64,000 nucleotides of DNA. Source: Methylophilaceae bacterium. GTDB taxonomy: Bacteria; Pseudomonadota; Gammaproteobacteria; Burkholderiales; Methylophilaceae. This document shows, one piece after another, positions 8,574 to 18,421 of this stretch. Positions within the stretch are counted from its first letter, which is position 1. The number at the start of each line of letters is the position of its first letter. The notes under the pieces are model-generated. The model was not told the origin of the DNA, did no database searches, and was given only the letters and a program-made list of their open reading frames with translations. The translations under genes were made by a program, and so were the position numbers. Where the stretch lies: assembly GCA_905339275.1 (NCBI GenBank), contig CAJPFK010000001.1, positions 930,001-994,000 of the forward strand, read 5' to 3'.

Positions 8574-9997
8574 TGCCGCGTATCAAGTTATCAGGTTTTC
8601 TGTTGATTGCCACGTTAATGCCCGGCTGCATGTTGCTGGGACCTGATTACCAGCGTCCCGAGAGCCCGTTGCCGGCGCAATTCAGCGCCGATGGTCAGCC
8701 AGCAGCAGGGCAATCCGAGGCTGCAATAAGCAGCACCTGGTGGGAGCTTTACCAGGACCCGCTACTGAACGACCTCGTGAGCAAGGCGCTGGAGAATAAC
8801 ACCGATATTAAAGTCGCAGTCGCGCGCGTAGAGGAGGCCGATGCATTTATGCGGGAAGTCGGTGCTGCACTTTTTCCGCAAATTGATCTGGATGCGGGCG
8901 CAAATCGTTCCCGTATTTCACAACTGGGCTCAACGCCATTGTTTAATGGCGCAAAACCCATCCGGGAAAGTTATAACATCAAGCTTGGAACTTCATTCGA
9001 GCTGGATTTCTGGGGAAAATTGCGTCGAGCCAAGGAATCCGCCAGAGCACAGGCTTTGTCAACGCGCTATGCCAAGGATACGGTTGCCTTGTCTTTGGCC
9101 GGATTGGTCACTAGCAACTATCTGCAGCTACGCAGCCTCGAGGCACAAATTGATCTGTCCGAGGACAGCCTCAGAACCCGCAATGAAAGCCTGGTGCTGA
9201 CCAGGCGACGCCTGGAAGGCGGAGTTTCATCCGCGCTTGACGTGCATCAGGCCGAGGTGGCCAGTTCCAATCTTGCCGCGCAAATCGTCGAGCTGAAAAG
9301 GCTGCGTGCGGTGAGCGAGCACCAGTTGGCAGTGCTGACCGGTATCTTGGATTTGAACGTTCCCGCGGGCGATATCACTCAGTTGCCATTGCCGCCGTTA
9401 CCGCCATCCGGCATACCGTCCTCCCTCCTCGAGGCCCGGCCCGATGTCCGGCAGGCGGAAGAGCAACTGGTGGCGCTGAATGCCAATATCGGCGTTGCCA
9501 AGGCTGCCATGTTTCCAACCATTTCGCTGACCGCGAATTATGGCGGTGAAAGTGCAGAGCTAAGCGATGTACTGAAATCAGCAGCACGTATCTGGAGCGG
9601 TGGCTTGAGCCTGAATTTGCCGATTTTCGATTCCGGCCGGCTGTCTTCACGACTGGACCAGGCTACCGCACAGCAGAAGCAGGCGCTCGCCAGTTATGAA
9701 GGCGCCGTACGGACGGCATTCCAGGAAGTCAATGATGCCCTGGTGACCGTCAGGCAGAACGCCGAGCGCGAGGCGCTGCTGGATAACAGCAGGCAGGCCG
9801 CAAGGAAAGCCGTGACCATCTCTGAGAATCGCTATAAGTCAGGATATTCGGCTTATATAGACGTCCTCGATTCGCAACGGGTCTACAATGATGCCGCGCT
9901 GGCCCATATCCAAAGCCGTCAGGCAAGATTGATTGCCAGCGTGGATATGTTCAAGGCTCTGGGCGGTGGCTGGAAGGCTGAGCCGCAGGGAAAATGA
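8570..9997 (+). CDS. Outer-membrane efflux channel lipoprotein (OprM/NodT family)
   Basis: A 475-residue TolC-type channel completing the tripartite pump. The lipoprotein signal has a lipobox LMPGC with Cys at residue 20. Two repeated OEP domains follow, each with long alpha-helical segments (for example AAISSTWWELYQDPLLNDLV and LEARPDVRQAEEQLVALNA) characteristic of the periplasmic barrel. The start overlaps the pump stop (ATGATG read across TGA), implying translational coupling. The stop lies only two bases from the end of the convergent 10000-11637 gene, so no terminator fits between them. Confidence 0.93.
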   Translation: MMPRIKLSGFLLIATLMPGCMLLGPDYQRPESPLPAQFSADGQPAAGQSEAAISSTWWELYQDPLLNDLVSKALENNTDIKVAVARVEEADAFMREVGAALFPQIDLDAGANRSRISQLGSTPLFNGAKPIRESYNIKLGTSFELDFWGKLRRAKESARAQALSTRYAKDTVALSLAGLVTSNYLQLRSLEAQIDLSEDSLRTRNESLVLTRRRLEGGVSSALDVHQAEVASSNLAAQIVELKRLRAVSEHQLAVLTGILDLNVPAGDITQLPLPPLPPSGIPSSLLEARPDVRQAEEQLVALNANIGVAKAAMFPTISLTANYGGESAELSDVLKSAARIWSGGLSLNLPIFDSGRLSSRLDQATAQQKQALASYEGAVRTAFQEVNDALVTVRQNAEREALLDNSRQAARKAVTISENRYKSGYSAYIDVLDSQRVYNDAALAHIQSRQARLIASVDMFKALGGGWKAEPQGK

Positions 9998-9999
9998 CG

Positions 10000-11637
10000 T
10001 TATTCCGGGTAGCTTACCCGGATCCAGTCGTCCTTGCCCTCAATCCCGGATTCCAGCCTGATGGTGGAGCGTTTACCGCCCTGATTGATCTGGTAGATGC
10101 TATGCTCAGTAAACTCGATTCTCGGCAGTATCAAGCTAGGCGTATCAGACAGGCCGGGTTCGCTCGGCAGATAGAGCGCCGGAAATGCCAGCAGCCTGCT
10201 CAGGATGGCCTGGGGACTTGCCGGCAGGTCATCACCCGGGGGCTGGTCGGGTGGGCCAAGTTTGACATGGCTTACCTGCAACCATGAAGGGTTCCTGCTC
10301 AGCAGCTTGATTCCGAGATGATGCCGGTCATTCGCCAGGTTCTTGATGCTCCGTACCGTGCCTATGCATAAGCCCTGCGCATTGTCCTTGATGCTTATGC
10401 CTACCAGCTTGCCCAGTTTGACTGCCGGATCAAGCGCGTTGTTGACAACCACGCCGTAGCCGCTTGCGCTTTCATCGCTGATCATCCAGCGTTCGTGTGC
10501 AAGGTCCTTGTACAGAACGGTAGGCTCTGCCCGGCCTATTCTGTGATTCTGCAGACGCTCTTCCAATGAAATGACACTGGGTTGTATATTTTGTGCCGTC
10601 ATGGACCTGACGCGCTCAAAAATCTGCTGAAGGTCATAGATCACGGCGGCGGATTTGATTACTCTCTTTCTTGTTTCAGCCCGGCGTTCTCGACGGTACC
10701 CGGTTCTGGACCACTCCGAGCGCAATTGCAGCAGAAGCTCCAGCAAGCTGGTTTTATCTGCCAGGTTTTCAAGATCGTGCGGCAAGCCGTTGTCCATGGC
10801 TTCGATAGCGGCATCGATTTTGGCTGTGAGCTGATCAGTTTCCCAGTAACGACAGTCATTTGTCGGGCTGAATGAACGGATTCTTTTTGCCGGCTGGTCT
10901 TTGCTTAAGTCCACGTAAAACATGTGTTTCTTTTCATCGTAGTGCTTCGTGATACTTACCCAGGGCAGCCATTTCCGTAATATTTGTGTCGAAGCCTCGA
11001 TCTGCTGCCTAGTCAGGCCGGATTGTCCGAGGCTGCCCTGCATGCATGACTGAACAAAGCTGGCTGCCAGATGCTCCTCGGCTTCTCCCTTATACAGCGG
11101 GATGTGCATATTCAGCATCGATTCCTGTTCAAGGATTCTGTACAGGCTGAATATTTCGGACCAGGCCATGTCAGCTACGGACTGACGGTTGTAGTACCGC
11201 CATATGGTCATCGAGTATGCGGCATGCAATGCCCGGCCAATGACGATATGCAGTTGTTTATAGTTGAATACCAGGTCATCGGGGTCATGGAAGAAATTCT
11301 GTATCAGGTTGCGATAGCAGACGAATATCTGGCGCAAGTAGTAGTAAACCGTGTCGGATATCCGCGCTTCGAGGTCGGGGCGGATATTCTGGAATCCGAC
11401 AAAATGCTGGGTGGTTTTTTTCAGTCGGTAACGGTTCTGCTGGTCGATTGCAAGCAAGGCCCTGAGCTTTTCGGCTTCACCGGTTTTGTCGTCATTAAAA
11501 TATCTCTTGAGCATCGAGGTGGAAGTCTCGAGTGCGGCCAGGTCATCCAGCTTATCCAGTTCTTCGACCCAGGCGAGATCCAGCTTTTGCGGTGCCGAGT
11601 CATTGATACCTATAAGTTTGCTGAGTATGGCTTTCAT
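10000..11637 (-). CDS. Conserved hypothetical protein with PilZ-like C-terminal motifs
   Basis: A 545-residue soluble protein whose function I do not recognise. The first roughly 300 residues are helical and contain aromatic stretches such as DTVYYYLRQIFVCYRNL. A basic segment with RxxxR (RRERRAETRKR, about residue 330) is followed some 70 residues later by DESASG in WMISDESASGYGVVV, which fits the (D/N)xSxxG half of a PilZ c-di-GMP site. The spacing is longer than in textbook PilZ domains, so nucleotide binding is only a hypothesis. No signal peptide or membrane helix is seen. It is monocistronic, convergent with the efflux operon and divergent from gltX. Confidence 0.6.
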   Translation of the reverse strand: MKAILSKLIGINDSAPQKLDLAWVEELDKLDDLAALETSTSMLKRYFNDDKTGEAEKLRALLAIDQQNRYRLKKTTQHFVGFQNIRPDLEARISDTVYYYLRQIFVCYRNLIQNFFHDPDDLVFNYKQLHIVIGRALHAAYSMTIWRYYNRQSVADMAWSEIFSLYRILEQESMLNMHIPLYKGEAEEHLAASFVQSCMQGSLGQSGLTRQQIEASTQILRKWLPWVSITKHYDEKKHMFYVDLSKDQPAKRIRSFSPTNDCRYWETDQLTAKIDAAIEAMDNGLPHDLENLADKTSLLELLLQLRSEWSRTGYRRERRAETRKRVIKSAAVIYDLQQIFERVRSMTAQNIQPSVISLEERLQNHRIGRAEPTVLYKDLAHERWMISDESASGYGVVVNNALDPAVKLGKLVGISIKDNAQGLCIGTVRSIKNLANDRHHLGIKLLSRNPSWLQVSHVKLGPPDQPPGDDLPASPQAILSRLLAFPALYLPSEPGLSDTPSLILPRIEFTEHSIYQINQGGKRSTIRLESGIEGKDDWIRVSYPE

Positions 11638-11893
11638 TTTTCACTTGATCGTTCATCAATGTATTTGCTTACTACTTAACGCGAAATTCGTACCAATCAA
11701 TAAATTAATCATTAACTTATTGAATATTAATAATAATTATTAATTCTTTGATGTGGTTTCTTTAGCCTGTGCCGGTTGTCATGTCAATAGATGAACAATT
11801 GCAGGTGGTTGTGACGATATTTCGACGATTGGAAAATGGGGCCATGTCTGCACGGCATGCTAAAATCTCGCTTTCATATCAGTTTTGATTTTC
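11638..11893. other. AT-rich intergenic region between divergent genes
   Basis: About 255 bases separating the PilZ-like gene from gltX. The part at roughly 11690-11760 is very A+T rich (repeated ATTAATTATTAA-like sequence) and probably carries divergent promoters. No ORF with a plausible start or RNA gene was recognised here. Confidence 0.5.
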
Positions 11894-13291
11894 ATGACCG
11901 TTCGTACCCGCTTTGCCCCCAGCCCTACAGGTTTTCTTCATATTGGCGGTGCCAGAACTGCCTTGTTTGCATGGGCTTATGCCAGAAAGCACCATGGCAG
12001 TTTCGTGTTGAGGATCGAGGATACCGATCTGGCTCGTTCAACCCCCGAGGCTGTGCAGGCGATACTTGATGGCATGACCTGGCTTGGCTTGAACTGGGAC
12101 GAGGGTCCCTACTACCAGATGCAACGCATGGATAAATACAGGCAGGTCATACAGCAGATGCTGGATGAAGGTAGCGCCTATTATTGTTATTGCACGAAAG
12201 ACGAGCTTGATGTCATGCGTGAGCGGCAGATGCAGGCCGGGTTGAAGCCGCGCTACGATGGCCGCTGGCGGCCGGAGCCCGGGAAAATCCTGCCGGAAAA
12301 ACCTGACGATATCCCGCCCGTGGTGCGGTTTAAAAACCCGGACTCAGGAACCGTGGCCTGGGATGATCTGGTGAAAGGCCGTATCGAGATATCCAATGAA
12401 GAGCTTGATGACCTGGTGATCGCCCGTGCTGACGGCACGCCTACCTACAACTTCTGTGTGGTGGTCGATGACTGGGAGATGAACATCACTCATGTGATTC
12501 GTGGCGATGACCACGTCAACAATACGCCAAGGCAGATCAATATGCTCAAGGCCTTGCGCGCAACCATTCCCCAGTATGCGCATCTTTCCATGATTCTCGG
12601 TGATGACGGGCAGAAGCTCTCCAAGCGCCATGGCGCAGTAAGCGTGATGCAGTACCACGAGGATGGTTATTTGCCTGAAGCAACGCTTAATTATCTGGCG
12701 CGTCTTGGCTGGTCCCATGGCGATGACGAGGTCTTCGACATGACGCAGTTCTGCCAGTGGTTTGACCTGGATCACATTACGCCGTCTGCGGCGCAGTTCA
12801 ATACGGAAAAACTGAAATGGCTGAATGCGCATTACATCAAACAGGCCGACCTGGGAGCATTGGCGGACGATATACGCCAGCGCCTGATGAAAAGCGGCGT
12901 GACAGTCAACGACCAGCCTGATCTTGAAGCGGTAATCGGTCTCTATCGCGAGCGGGTGCACACGCTTAACGAACTGGCGGATTCGATCGCATATTTTTAC
13001 CGGAAACCCGGGATGGATTCCGCTGCATGGGAAAAACACGTTACCCCGGAAATAGTGCCGGTTCTACAGGGCATGGCGGAGCAGTTGGCCAGTATCAGCT
13101 GGTCTGCCGAAGCAATCCATGCTGTTATCGATCATACGGTTCAGAGCCATGCGCTGAAATTCCCCAAGGTGGCAATGCCGTTGCGCGTGCTGATTACCGG
13201 CGGGGCACAGTCCCCCAGCATTGATGCGGTGATGGCATTGCTCGGGCAAAAAGAGGTCCTGGCACGAATTGCCGATGGCCTTGAAAAGTAA
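11894..13291 (+). CDS. gltX: Glutamyl-tRNA synthetase
   Basis: A class I aminoacyl-tRNA synthetase of 465 residues charging tRNA-Glu. The start MTVRTRFAPSPTGFLHIGG is canonical; the upstream in-frame TTG at 11885 is unlikely. The HIGH-type motif is HIGG (residues 16-19) and the KMSKS-type loop is KLSKR (near residue 240). The Rossmann catalytic domain is followed by a C-terminal helical anticodon-binding domain. Length and motifs fit the discriminating bacterial type. It is followed by an untranslated gap of about 140 bases before hfq. Confidence 0.97.
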   Translation: MTVRTRFAPSPTGFLHIGGARTALFAWAYARKHHGSFVLRIEDTDLARSTPEAVQAILDGMTWLGLNWDEGPYYQMQRMDKYRQVIQQMLDEGSAYYCYCTKDELDVMRERQMQAGLKPRYDGRWRPEPGKILPEKPDDIPPVVRFKNPDSGTVAWDDLVKGRIEISNEELDDLVIARADGTPTYNFCVVVDDWEMNITHVIRGDDHVNNTPRQINMLKALRATIPQYAHLSMILGDDGQKLSKRHGAVSVMQYHEDGYLPEATLNYLARLGWSHGDDEVFDMTQFCQWFDLDHITPSAAQFNTEKLKWLNAHYIKQADLGALADDIRQRLMKSGVTVNDQPDLEAVIGLYRERVHTLNELADSIAYFYRKPGMDSAAWEKHVTPEIVPVLQGMAEQLASISWSAEAIHAVIDHTVQSHALKFPKVAMPLRVLITGGAQSPSIDAVMALLGQKEVLARIADGLEK

Positions 13292-13432
13292 TTCGATAAA
13301 ATCAATCAGGGCATCCGAACGAAAATATGTCGGCCATAGTCCTAGATTTGTAGCTTTAATAGCTTGAAATTAATTTTATTCCACCTAATATGTAAGCTGT
13401 TAGGTAACCTATAAGACTCTAGAGAAAAGGGC

Positions 13433-13675
13433 ATGAAAATGAACGTAAAAGGGCAGATGCTACAAGACCCCTTTCTGAACGCACTCCGTAAGGAGCACGT
13501 GCCGGTTTCCATCTACCTGGTTAACGGCATCAAGCTGCAAGGGCAAGTCGATTCTTTCGACCAATATGTGATCCTGTTGAAAAACACGGTAACGCAGATG
13601 GTATATAAACATGCGATTTCCACCATCGTGCCGGCACGCGCGGTATCGTTGTCCGCCGGCCATTCTGAGGATTAA
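13433..13675 (+). CDS. hfq: RNA chaperone Hfq
   Basis: An Sm-like hexameric RNA chaperone of 80 residues. The Sm1 region ([28 protein letters not shown]) and the Sm2 signature [10 protein letters not shown] are intact, including the distal-face residues around [10 protein letters not shown]. Two adjacent ATG codons exist: 13433 (MKMNVKGQ) and 13439 (MNVKGQ). The AAGGG at 13427-13431 is better spaced from the second, so the mature product may be 78 residues. It lies directly before hflX, the usual gene order. Confidence 0.97.
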   Translation: MKMNVKGQMLQDPFLNALRKEHVPVSIYLVNGIKLQGQVDSFDQYVILLKNTVTQMVYKHAISTIVPARAVSLSAGHSED

Positions 13676-13697
13676 TCATCTTTGATGCTGGATAGCA

Positions 13698-14837
13698 ATG
13701 TTTGACCGGCCGGGCGGCGGTGACGCAGCGGTTCTGGTCAGCCAGGATTTCGGCGAGCCGGATTATGCAGAGAGCTTGCAGGAGTTGCGTCAACTGGTTG
13801 CCAGCGCAGGGATGGAAATCAAGGCTACGGTAGAGGGGCGCAGGCCCAAACCGGATGCCAAGTATTTCATCGGCTCCGGCAAGGCGGAAGAGCTTGCGCG
13901 CAGCATCCAGGCTAGCGGAGCCAGGGTGGCCGTGTTCAATCACGATCTCAGCCCATCCCAGCAGCGTAACCTCGAGCAATTGTTGGACTGCCGCGTTGTC
14001 GACCGTACCGGGCTGATCCTGGACATATTCGCGCAGCGTGCGCAGAGCCACGAGGGTAAGCTGCAGGTTGAGCTGGCCCAGATGGAGCATCTGTCGACCA
14101 GGCTGGTCAAGGGTTGGACCCACCTGGAGCGCCAGAAAGGCGGTATCGGGATGCGTGGCGGGCCGGGTGAAACGCAGCTGGAACTCGACAGGCGCATGTT
14201 GCGTATCCGCATCAAGTCCTTGCGGGAGAAGCTGGACAAGCTTAAAAAGACACGGGGATTGCAGCGGCGTGCGCGTAAACGCTCCCAGGTCATGTCCGTA
14301 TCGCTTGTGGGTTATACCAATGCAGGTAAATCCACATTGTTCAATCGCCTCACGCAGTCCGGGGTCTATGCCGCAGACCAGTTGTTCGCCACGCTGGATA
14401 CGACCTCACGCAAGCTTTTCATCCCGGAGGGCGGTCCTGTCGTGCTGTCTGATACTGTCGGCTTTATAAAACACCTGCCGCATGCGCTGGTCGAAGCCTT
14501 TGGCGCGACGCTGGAAGAAGCGGTGCAGGCCGACCTGTTGCTGCATGTGGTCGACGCCGCAAGCCCGAACCGGGATGAGCAGATTGCACAGGTCAACCTG
14601 GTGCTCGAGGAAATCGGGGCAGCCGGGGTACGGCAAGTGCTGGTGCTCAACCAGATTGACCGTTTGGGCATGGAGCCGGGGCTTGAGCGGGATGAGTATG
14701 GTAGAATCCGGACGATACGTATTTCTGCCAGGACTGGGGCCGGCCTCGATTTGGTGCGGTTGGTCATGCAAGAACATCAACAATCGATGCTTGAAAAGAT
14801 AATGGACTCTTTCGATGAGTCAACTGTGGCAGCCTAG
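13698..14837 (+). CDS. hflX: Ribosome-associated GTPase HflX
   Basis: A 379-residue GTPase that binds 50S and 70S ribosomes and is known for splitting stalled ribosomes under stress. The N-terminal HflX domain (GRRPKPDAKYFIGSGKAEEL, GGIGMRGGPGETQLE) precedes the G domain. G1 is GYTNAGKS (about residue 201), G3 is DTVGF and G4 is NQID, a common variant of NKxD. It sits 22 bases after hfq. No strong Shine-Dalgarno is visible before the ATG, so translation may depend on coupling. Confidence 0.96.
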   Translation: MFDRPGGGDAAVLVSQDFGEPDYAESLQELRQLVASAGMEIKATVEGRRPKPDAKYFIGSGKAEELARSIQASGARVAVFNHDLSPSQQRNLEQLLDCRVVDRTGLILDIFAQRAQSHEGKLQVELAQMEHLSTRLVKGWTHLERQKGGIGMRGGPGETQLELDRRMLRIRIKSLREKLDKLKKTRGLQRRARKRSQVMSVSLVGYTNAGKSTLFNRLTQSGVYAADQLFATLDTTSRKLFIPEGGPVVLSDTVGFIKHLPHALVEAFGATLEEAVQADLLLHVVDAASPNRDEQIAQVNLVLEEIGAAGVRQVLVLNQIDRLGMEPGLERDEYGRIRTIRISARTGAGLDLVRLVMQEHQQSMLEKIMDSFDESTVAA

Positions 14838-14873
14838 TTTTACTGGCTTAAATTAATAGTTTTGGAGTGATTT

Positions 14874-16058
14874 ATGGCAAATGATCCCGGTTGGGGTAAC
14901 CGCAACAATAATAGCGGCCCGCCTGATTTGGACGAAGTTCTGCGCCAGTTCAGCCGCAAGCTGAATGGCCTGTTTGGCAAATCCGGGGATGGTGGCAACC
15001 AGGGCCCGGACGGCGACGTCAGAACCATTCCTGTTCTGCCGATAATCGGCTTGATTGCACTGATCTGGCTGGCGACAGGTTTCTACATCGTGGATCAGGG
15101 TTCTCGTGGTGTGGTGCTGCAATTTGGTAAGCACGTGGAAACCACCATGCCCGGTCCGCGCTGGCATATTCCATATCCAATCGAGACCGTCACTGTGGTC
15201 AATATGGAACAGGTTCGCACGATCGAAGTGGGTTATCGGACGGCGGAGGGTAGCTCCGCCCGCAGCAAGGAACTGCGCGAGTCTTTGATGCTGACGGATG
15301 ATGAAAATATCATCGACCTGCAGTTTGCCGTGCAGTACAACCTGAAAAATGTCGAAGACACCTTGTTCAATAACCGCAACACCGAAAACTATGTACGCGG
15401 CGTCGCAGAGACAGCAATTCGCGAGATCGTCGGCAAAAGTAAAATGGACTTTGCCCTGTATGAAGGCCGCGAAGAGATTGCGGTTCGCGCCAGGGAGTTG
15501 ATGCAGAGTATCCTCGACCGTTATAAATCAGGTATCAACGTTGCCAGTGTCACCATGCAGAACGCACAGCCGCCAGAGCAGGTGCAAGCCGCCTTTGACG
15601 ATGCCGTGAAGGCTGGGCAGGATCTCGAACGCCAGAAAAATGAAGGTCAGGCATACGCGAATGACATCATCCCTAAAGCGCGCGGTACGGCTTCAAGACT
15701 GATGGAAGAAGCTGCCGGTTATAAAAACCGGGTCGAGAATGAGGCCGCCGGTAACGCGAGCCGTTTCGAACAGGTGCTGACTCAGTATCAACGTGCGCCT
15801 GAAGTTACCCGTCAGCGTCTGTATCTCGATGCCCAGGAGCAGATTCTTTCCAGCGTGAGCAAGGTGGTCGTGGACCAGAAGGGCGGCAATAGCCTGCTTT
15901 ACCTGCCTCTGGATAAATTATTGTCGGCGGGAGGGGCTACAGCAGCGCAGCAGTTGAATGCGGCGCCTGCTGCCTCAAGTCAATCAGCGGCACAGATTGA
16001 GCTGGAAGCCCAGCGCACTCGCGATGCTTTCCGTAGCCGTGACAGAGAAACCCGATAA
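14874..16058 (+). CDS. hflK: Membrane protease regulator HflK
   Basis: An SPFH/prohibitin-family protein of 394 residues that forms a complex with HflC and modulates the FtsH protease. A Gly/Asn-rich cytoplasmic N-terminus (MANDPGWGNRNNNSGPPDLDE) precedes one transmembrane helix (VLPIIGLIALIWLATGFYIV, about residues 54-73) and a periplasmic SPFH domain, then a long coiled-coil helix rich in Glu and Ala. GGAG upstream of the ATG marks the start. It is separated from hflC by 16 bases. Confidence 0.95.
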   Translation: MANDPGWGNRNNNSGPPDLDEVLRQFSRKLNGLFGKSGDGGNQGPDGDVRTIPVLPIIGLIALIWLATGFYIVDQGSRGVVLQFGKHVETTMPGPRWHIPYPIETVTVVNMEQVRTIEVGYRTAEGSSARSKELRESLMLTDDENIIDLQFAVQYNLKNVEDTLFNNRNTENYVRGVAETAIREIVGKSKMDFALYEGREEIAVRARELMQSILDRYKSGINVASVTMQNAQPPEQVQAAFDDAVKAGQDLERQKNEGQAYANDIIPKARGTASRLMEEAAGYKNRVENEAAGNASRFEQVLTQYQRAPEVTRQRLYLDAQEQILSSVSKVVVDQKGGNSLLYLPLDKLLSAGGATAAQQLNAAPAASSQSAAQIELEAQRTRDAFRSRDRETR

Positions 16059-16074
16059 GGAATTGCGAGAGCAG

Positions 16075-16965
16075 ATGATGAGTAATCCCATACTAAAGAA
16101 TCTCGGTACAGTGCTTCTAGGGTTGATTGTGGCACTGGTATTGATCAGTTTTTCCGCCTTTACCGTAGACCAGCGTGAATATGGACTGGTATTCCGCCTC
16201 GGTAAGATCGTCGCGGTCAAAAAAGAGCCGGGGCTCTATTTCAAGGTGCCTCTTGTCGATAATGTGCGCTACTTCGACAACCGTATCCTGACATTGGATT
16301 CGGCCGATCCGGATCGATTTATTACCAGTGAAAAGAAAAACGTGCTGGTCGATTCTTTCGTTAAATGGCGCATCATCGATCCTGAGAAATACTATGTTTC
16401 CGTTCGTGGCGATGAATTGCAGGCCGAGCGCCGTTTGTCGCAGACCGTAAATGATGGTCTGCGCGCGGAGTTTGGCAAGCGCACGATCAATGACGTTGTT
16501 TCCGGCGAACGCGCCAAGATCATGGATATCCTTCGCGAGCGTGCAGACCGTGATTCACGCCAGATTGGCATCCAGGTTCTGGACGTGCGCCTGCGGCGCG
16601 TCGACCTGCCGCAAGAGGTGAGCGAGTCTGTTTACCAGCGCATGGAAGCGGAGCGTAAACGTGTGGCCAATGAACTTCGCTCCGAAGGTGCCGGCGCGGC
16701 TGAAAAAATACGTGCCGATGCCGATAAGCAGCGTGAAATCATCATTGCGGAAGCGTTCAGGGATGCCCAGCGCATCAAGGGTGCCGGCGATGCCAAGGCT
16801 GCGGAAATTTACTCGCAGGCGTATGGCAAGAGCCCCGAGTTCTATGCTTTCTATCGCAGCCTTGAGGCTTATCGCAATAGCTTCAAGAATAAGAGTGATG
16901 TACTGGTATTGGAGCCTACTTCCGACTTCTTCAAGTACATGCGCGATTCGAGCGGCCGTAAGTAG
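16075..16965 (+). CDS. hflC: Membrane protease regulator HflC
   Basis: The 296-residue partner of HflK. One N-terminal membrane helix (LGTVLLGLIVALVLISFSAF) is followed by an SPFH domain (DQREYGLVFRLGKIV, VLVDSFVKWRIIDPEKYY) and a C-terminal helix. I chose ATG 16075; ATG 16078 is equally possible. A longer open frame reaching back to 15958 overlaps hflK out of frame and is not coding. A DUF2065 gene follows after 23 bases. Confidence 0.95.
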   Translation: MMSNPILKNLGTVLLGLIVALVLISFSAFTVDQREYGLVFRLGKIVAVKKEPGLYFKVPLVDNVRYFDNRILTLDSADPDRFITSEKKNVLVDSFVKWRIIDPEKYYVSVRGDELQAERRLSQTVNDGLRAEFGKRTINDVVSGERAKIMDILRERADRDSRQIGIQVLDVRLRRVDLPQEVSESVYQRMEAERKRVANELRSEGAGAAEKIRADADKQREIIIAEAFRDAQRIKGAGDAKAAEIYSQAYGKSPEFYAFYRSLEAYRNSFKNKSDVLVLEPTSDFFKYMRDSSGRK

Positions 16966-16988
16966 TCGTCGTACCCGGGGTCATTCAC

Positions 16989-17174
16989 TTGGCAACGACG
17001 CTGTTGATGGCTTTTGGCCTGATGCTGGTTCTGGAAGGCATACTGCCTTTGGTGGCGCCCAGGGCATGGCGCGAGACCTTCCAGCGTATGATTGAACTGA
17101 AAGATGGCCAGTTGCGTTTCGTCGGGATGGCATCCATCCTGGCGGGATTGCTGCTGATCGTATTTCTGAAATAA
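16989..17174 (+). CDS. DUF2065 (YjeT-like) small membrane protein
   Basis: A 61-residue protein with two hydrophobic helices (LLMAFGLMLVLEGILPLVAP and FVGMASILAGLLLIVFLK) separated by a short polar loop. It begins with TTG (ATG in the track is a conceptual Met). This family regularly sits between hflC and hisZ or purA in betaproteobacteria. Its function is not known; position suggests a tie to the HflKC-FtsH complex, but that is inference. Confidence 0.85.
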   Translation: MATTLLMAFGLMLVLEGILPLVAPRAWRETFQRMIELKDGQLRFVGMASILAGLLLIVFLK

Positions 17175-17228
17175 GCAGTACCGAACAGACCCTGGTTTCA
17201 TTAATAATTGATAACTCCTTTGTCCCCT

Positions 17229-18398
17229 ATGCGTAATTGGCTGCTCCCGGAATACATAGAAGATGTGCTGCCTGCGGAGGCCGCACGCATGGAAGACTTG
17301 CGCCGCCGCCTTCTGGATTTGTTCAAGGTAAACGGTTATGAATTCGTGATTCCGCCCATGCTGGAGTATCTGGAGTCGCTGATTACCGGGGTGGGCCACG
17401 ATCTTGATCTGGCAACCTTCAAGGTGGTTGATCAACTGAGCGGCCGCCTGATGGGCGTGCGTGCCGATACGACGCCGCAGGCAGCAAGAATTGATGCGCA
17501 TATTCTTAATCGGCAGGGCGTCACCAGGCTTTGTTACGCAGGCAGCGTGTTGCGGACGAACCCGGACGGGCTGGCACAGACCCGCGAACCTCTGCAAATA
17601 GGCGCCGAGCTCTTCGGCCATGCAGGGGTTGAAAGCGATGTCGAGATTCAGCGCCTGATGATCAAATCGTTGCAGGCGGTTGGTGTGCAATCGCTGCATA
17701 TCGATTTCAGCCATGTCGGTATTTTTGGCAGCTTGGTCAGCCAGAGCCGGCTTTCCGGCCCTCTTGAGCAGGCCGTGTATGCGGCATTGCAAAGCAAGGA
17801 TCAGGCAACGGTAAGGGAATTGACAACGAATCTGGATGCCGGGACCAGGGCCGCATTATGCAGCCTGACCGAACTCAATGGCGGGGTGGAAATTCTGTCC
17901 GAGGCCGAAAGCAGGCTGCCGGATCACGCGGAAATCAGGCAGGCCATTCGTGACCTCAGGCATGTCAGCGAACAATTGGCGGATCTGGGCGTGGATGCCT
18001 GCTTCGACCTCTCCGAACTGCGCGGCTATCACTATCATAGCGGCATCGTGTTCGCTGCTTATGCGCAGGGCTATGCCGGCCCGTTGGCGCTGGGCGGGCG
18101 TTACGATGAAGTAGGCTCGGCTTTCGGTCGCGCCCGTCCTGCAACCGGGTTCAGCCTGGATTTACGCGGGGTTGTCACGGCGTTGCCGCCAGCGGAGCGG
18201 CAGAAAGCAATATTGGCGCCATATGTTGGGGATGCTGGATTGTTGCTCAAGATTGAAGCCTTGCGGGCCGATGGCGAGGTGGTCGTGCAGGAATTGCCCG
18301 GTCATGAAGCGCACCGGGCCGAGCTGGGATGCGATCGCCGGCTGGAAAAACAGGGGACGCAGTGGCTGGTGGTTTCAGCGCCAGAGCTGCTGAATTGA
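17229..18398 (+). CDS. hisZ: ATP phosphoribosyltransferase regulatory subunit HisZ
   Basis: A 389-residue paralogue of histidyl-tRNA synthetase that, with a short HisG, forms the first enzyme of histidine synthesis. The ATG at 17229 gives the family start MRNWLLPEYIED; the upstream TTG at 17208 is less likely. HisRS-like motif 2 is visible (VTRLCYAGSVLRTNP). The anticodon-binding domain is absent, as in HisZ. It lies between the DUF2065 gene and purA rather than beside hisG; this order is common in betaproteobacteria. Confidence 0.95.
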   Translation: MRNWLLPEYIEDVLPAEAARMEDLRRRLLDLFKVNGYEFVIPPMLEYLESLITGVGHDLDLATFKVVDQLSGRLMGVRADTTPQAARIDAHILNRQGVTRLCYAGSVLRTNPDGLAQTREPLQIGAELFGHAGVESDVEIQRLMIKSLQAVGVQSLHIDFSHVGIFGSLVSQSRLSGPLEQAVYAALQSKDQATVRELTTNLDAGTRAALCSLTELNGGVEILSEAESRLPDHAEIRQAIRDLRHVSEQLADLGVDACFDLSELRGYHYHSGIVFAAYAQGYAGPLALGGRYDEVGSAFGRARPATGFSLDLRGVVTALPPAERQKAILAPYVGDAGLLLKIEALRADGEVVVQELPGHEAHRAELGCDRRLEKQGTQWLVVSAPELLN

Positions 18399-18421
18399 AT
18401 TTAATACGTATCAGGTAGATC

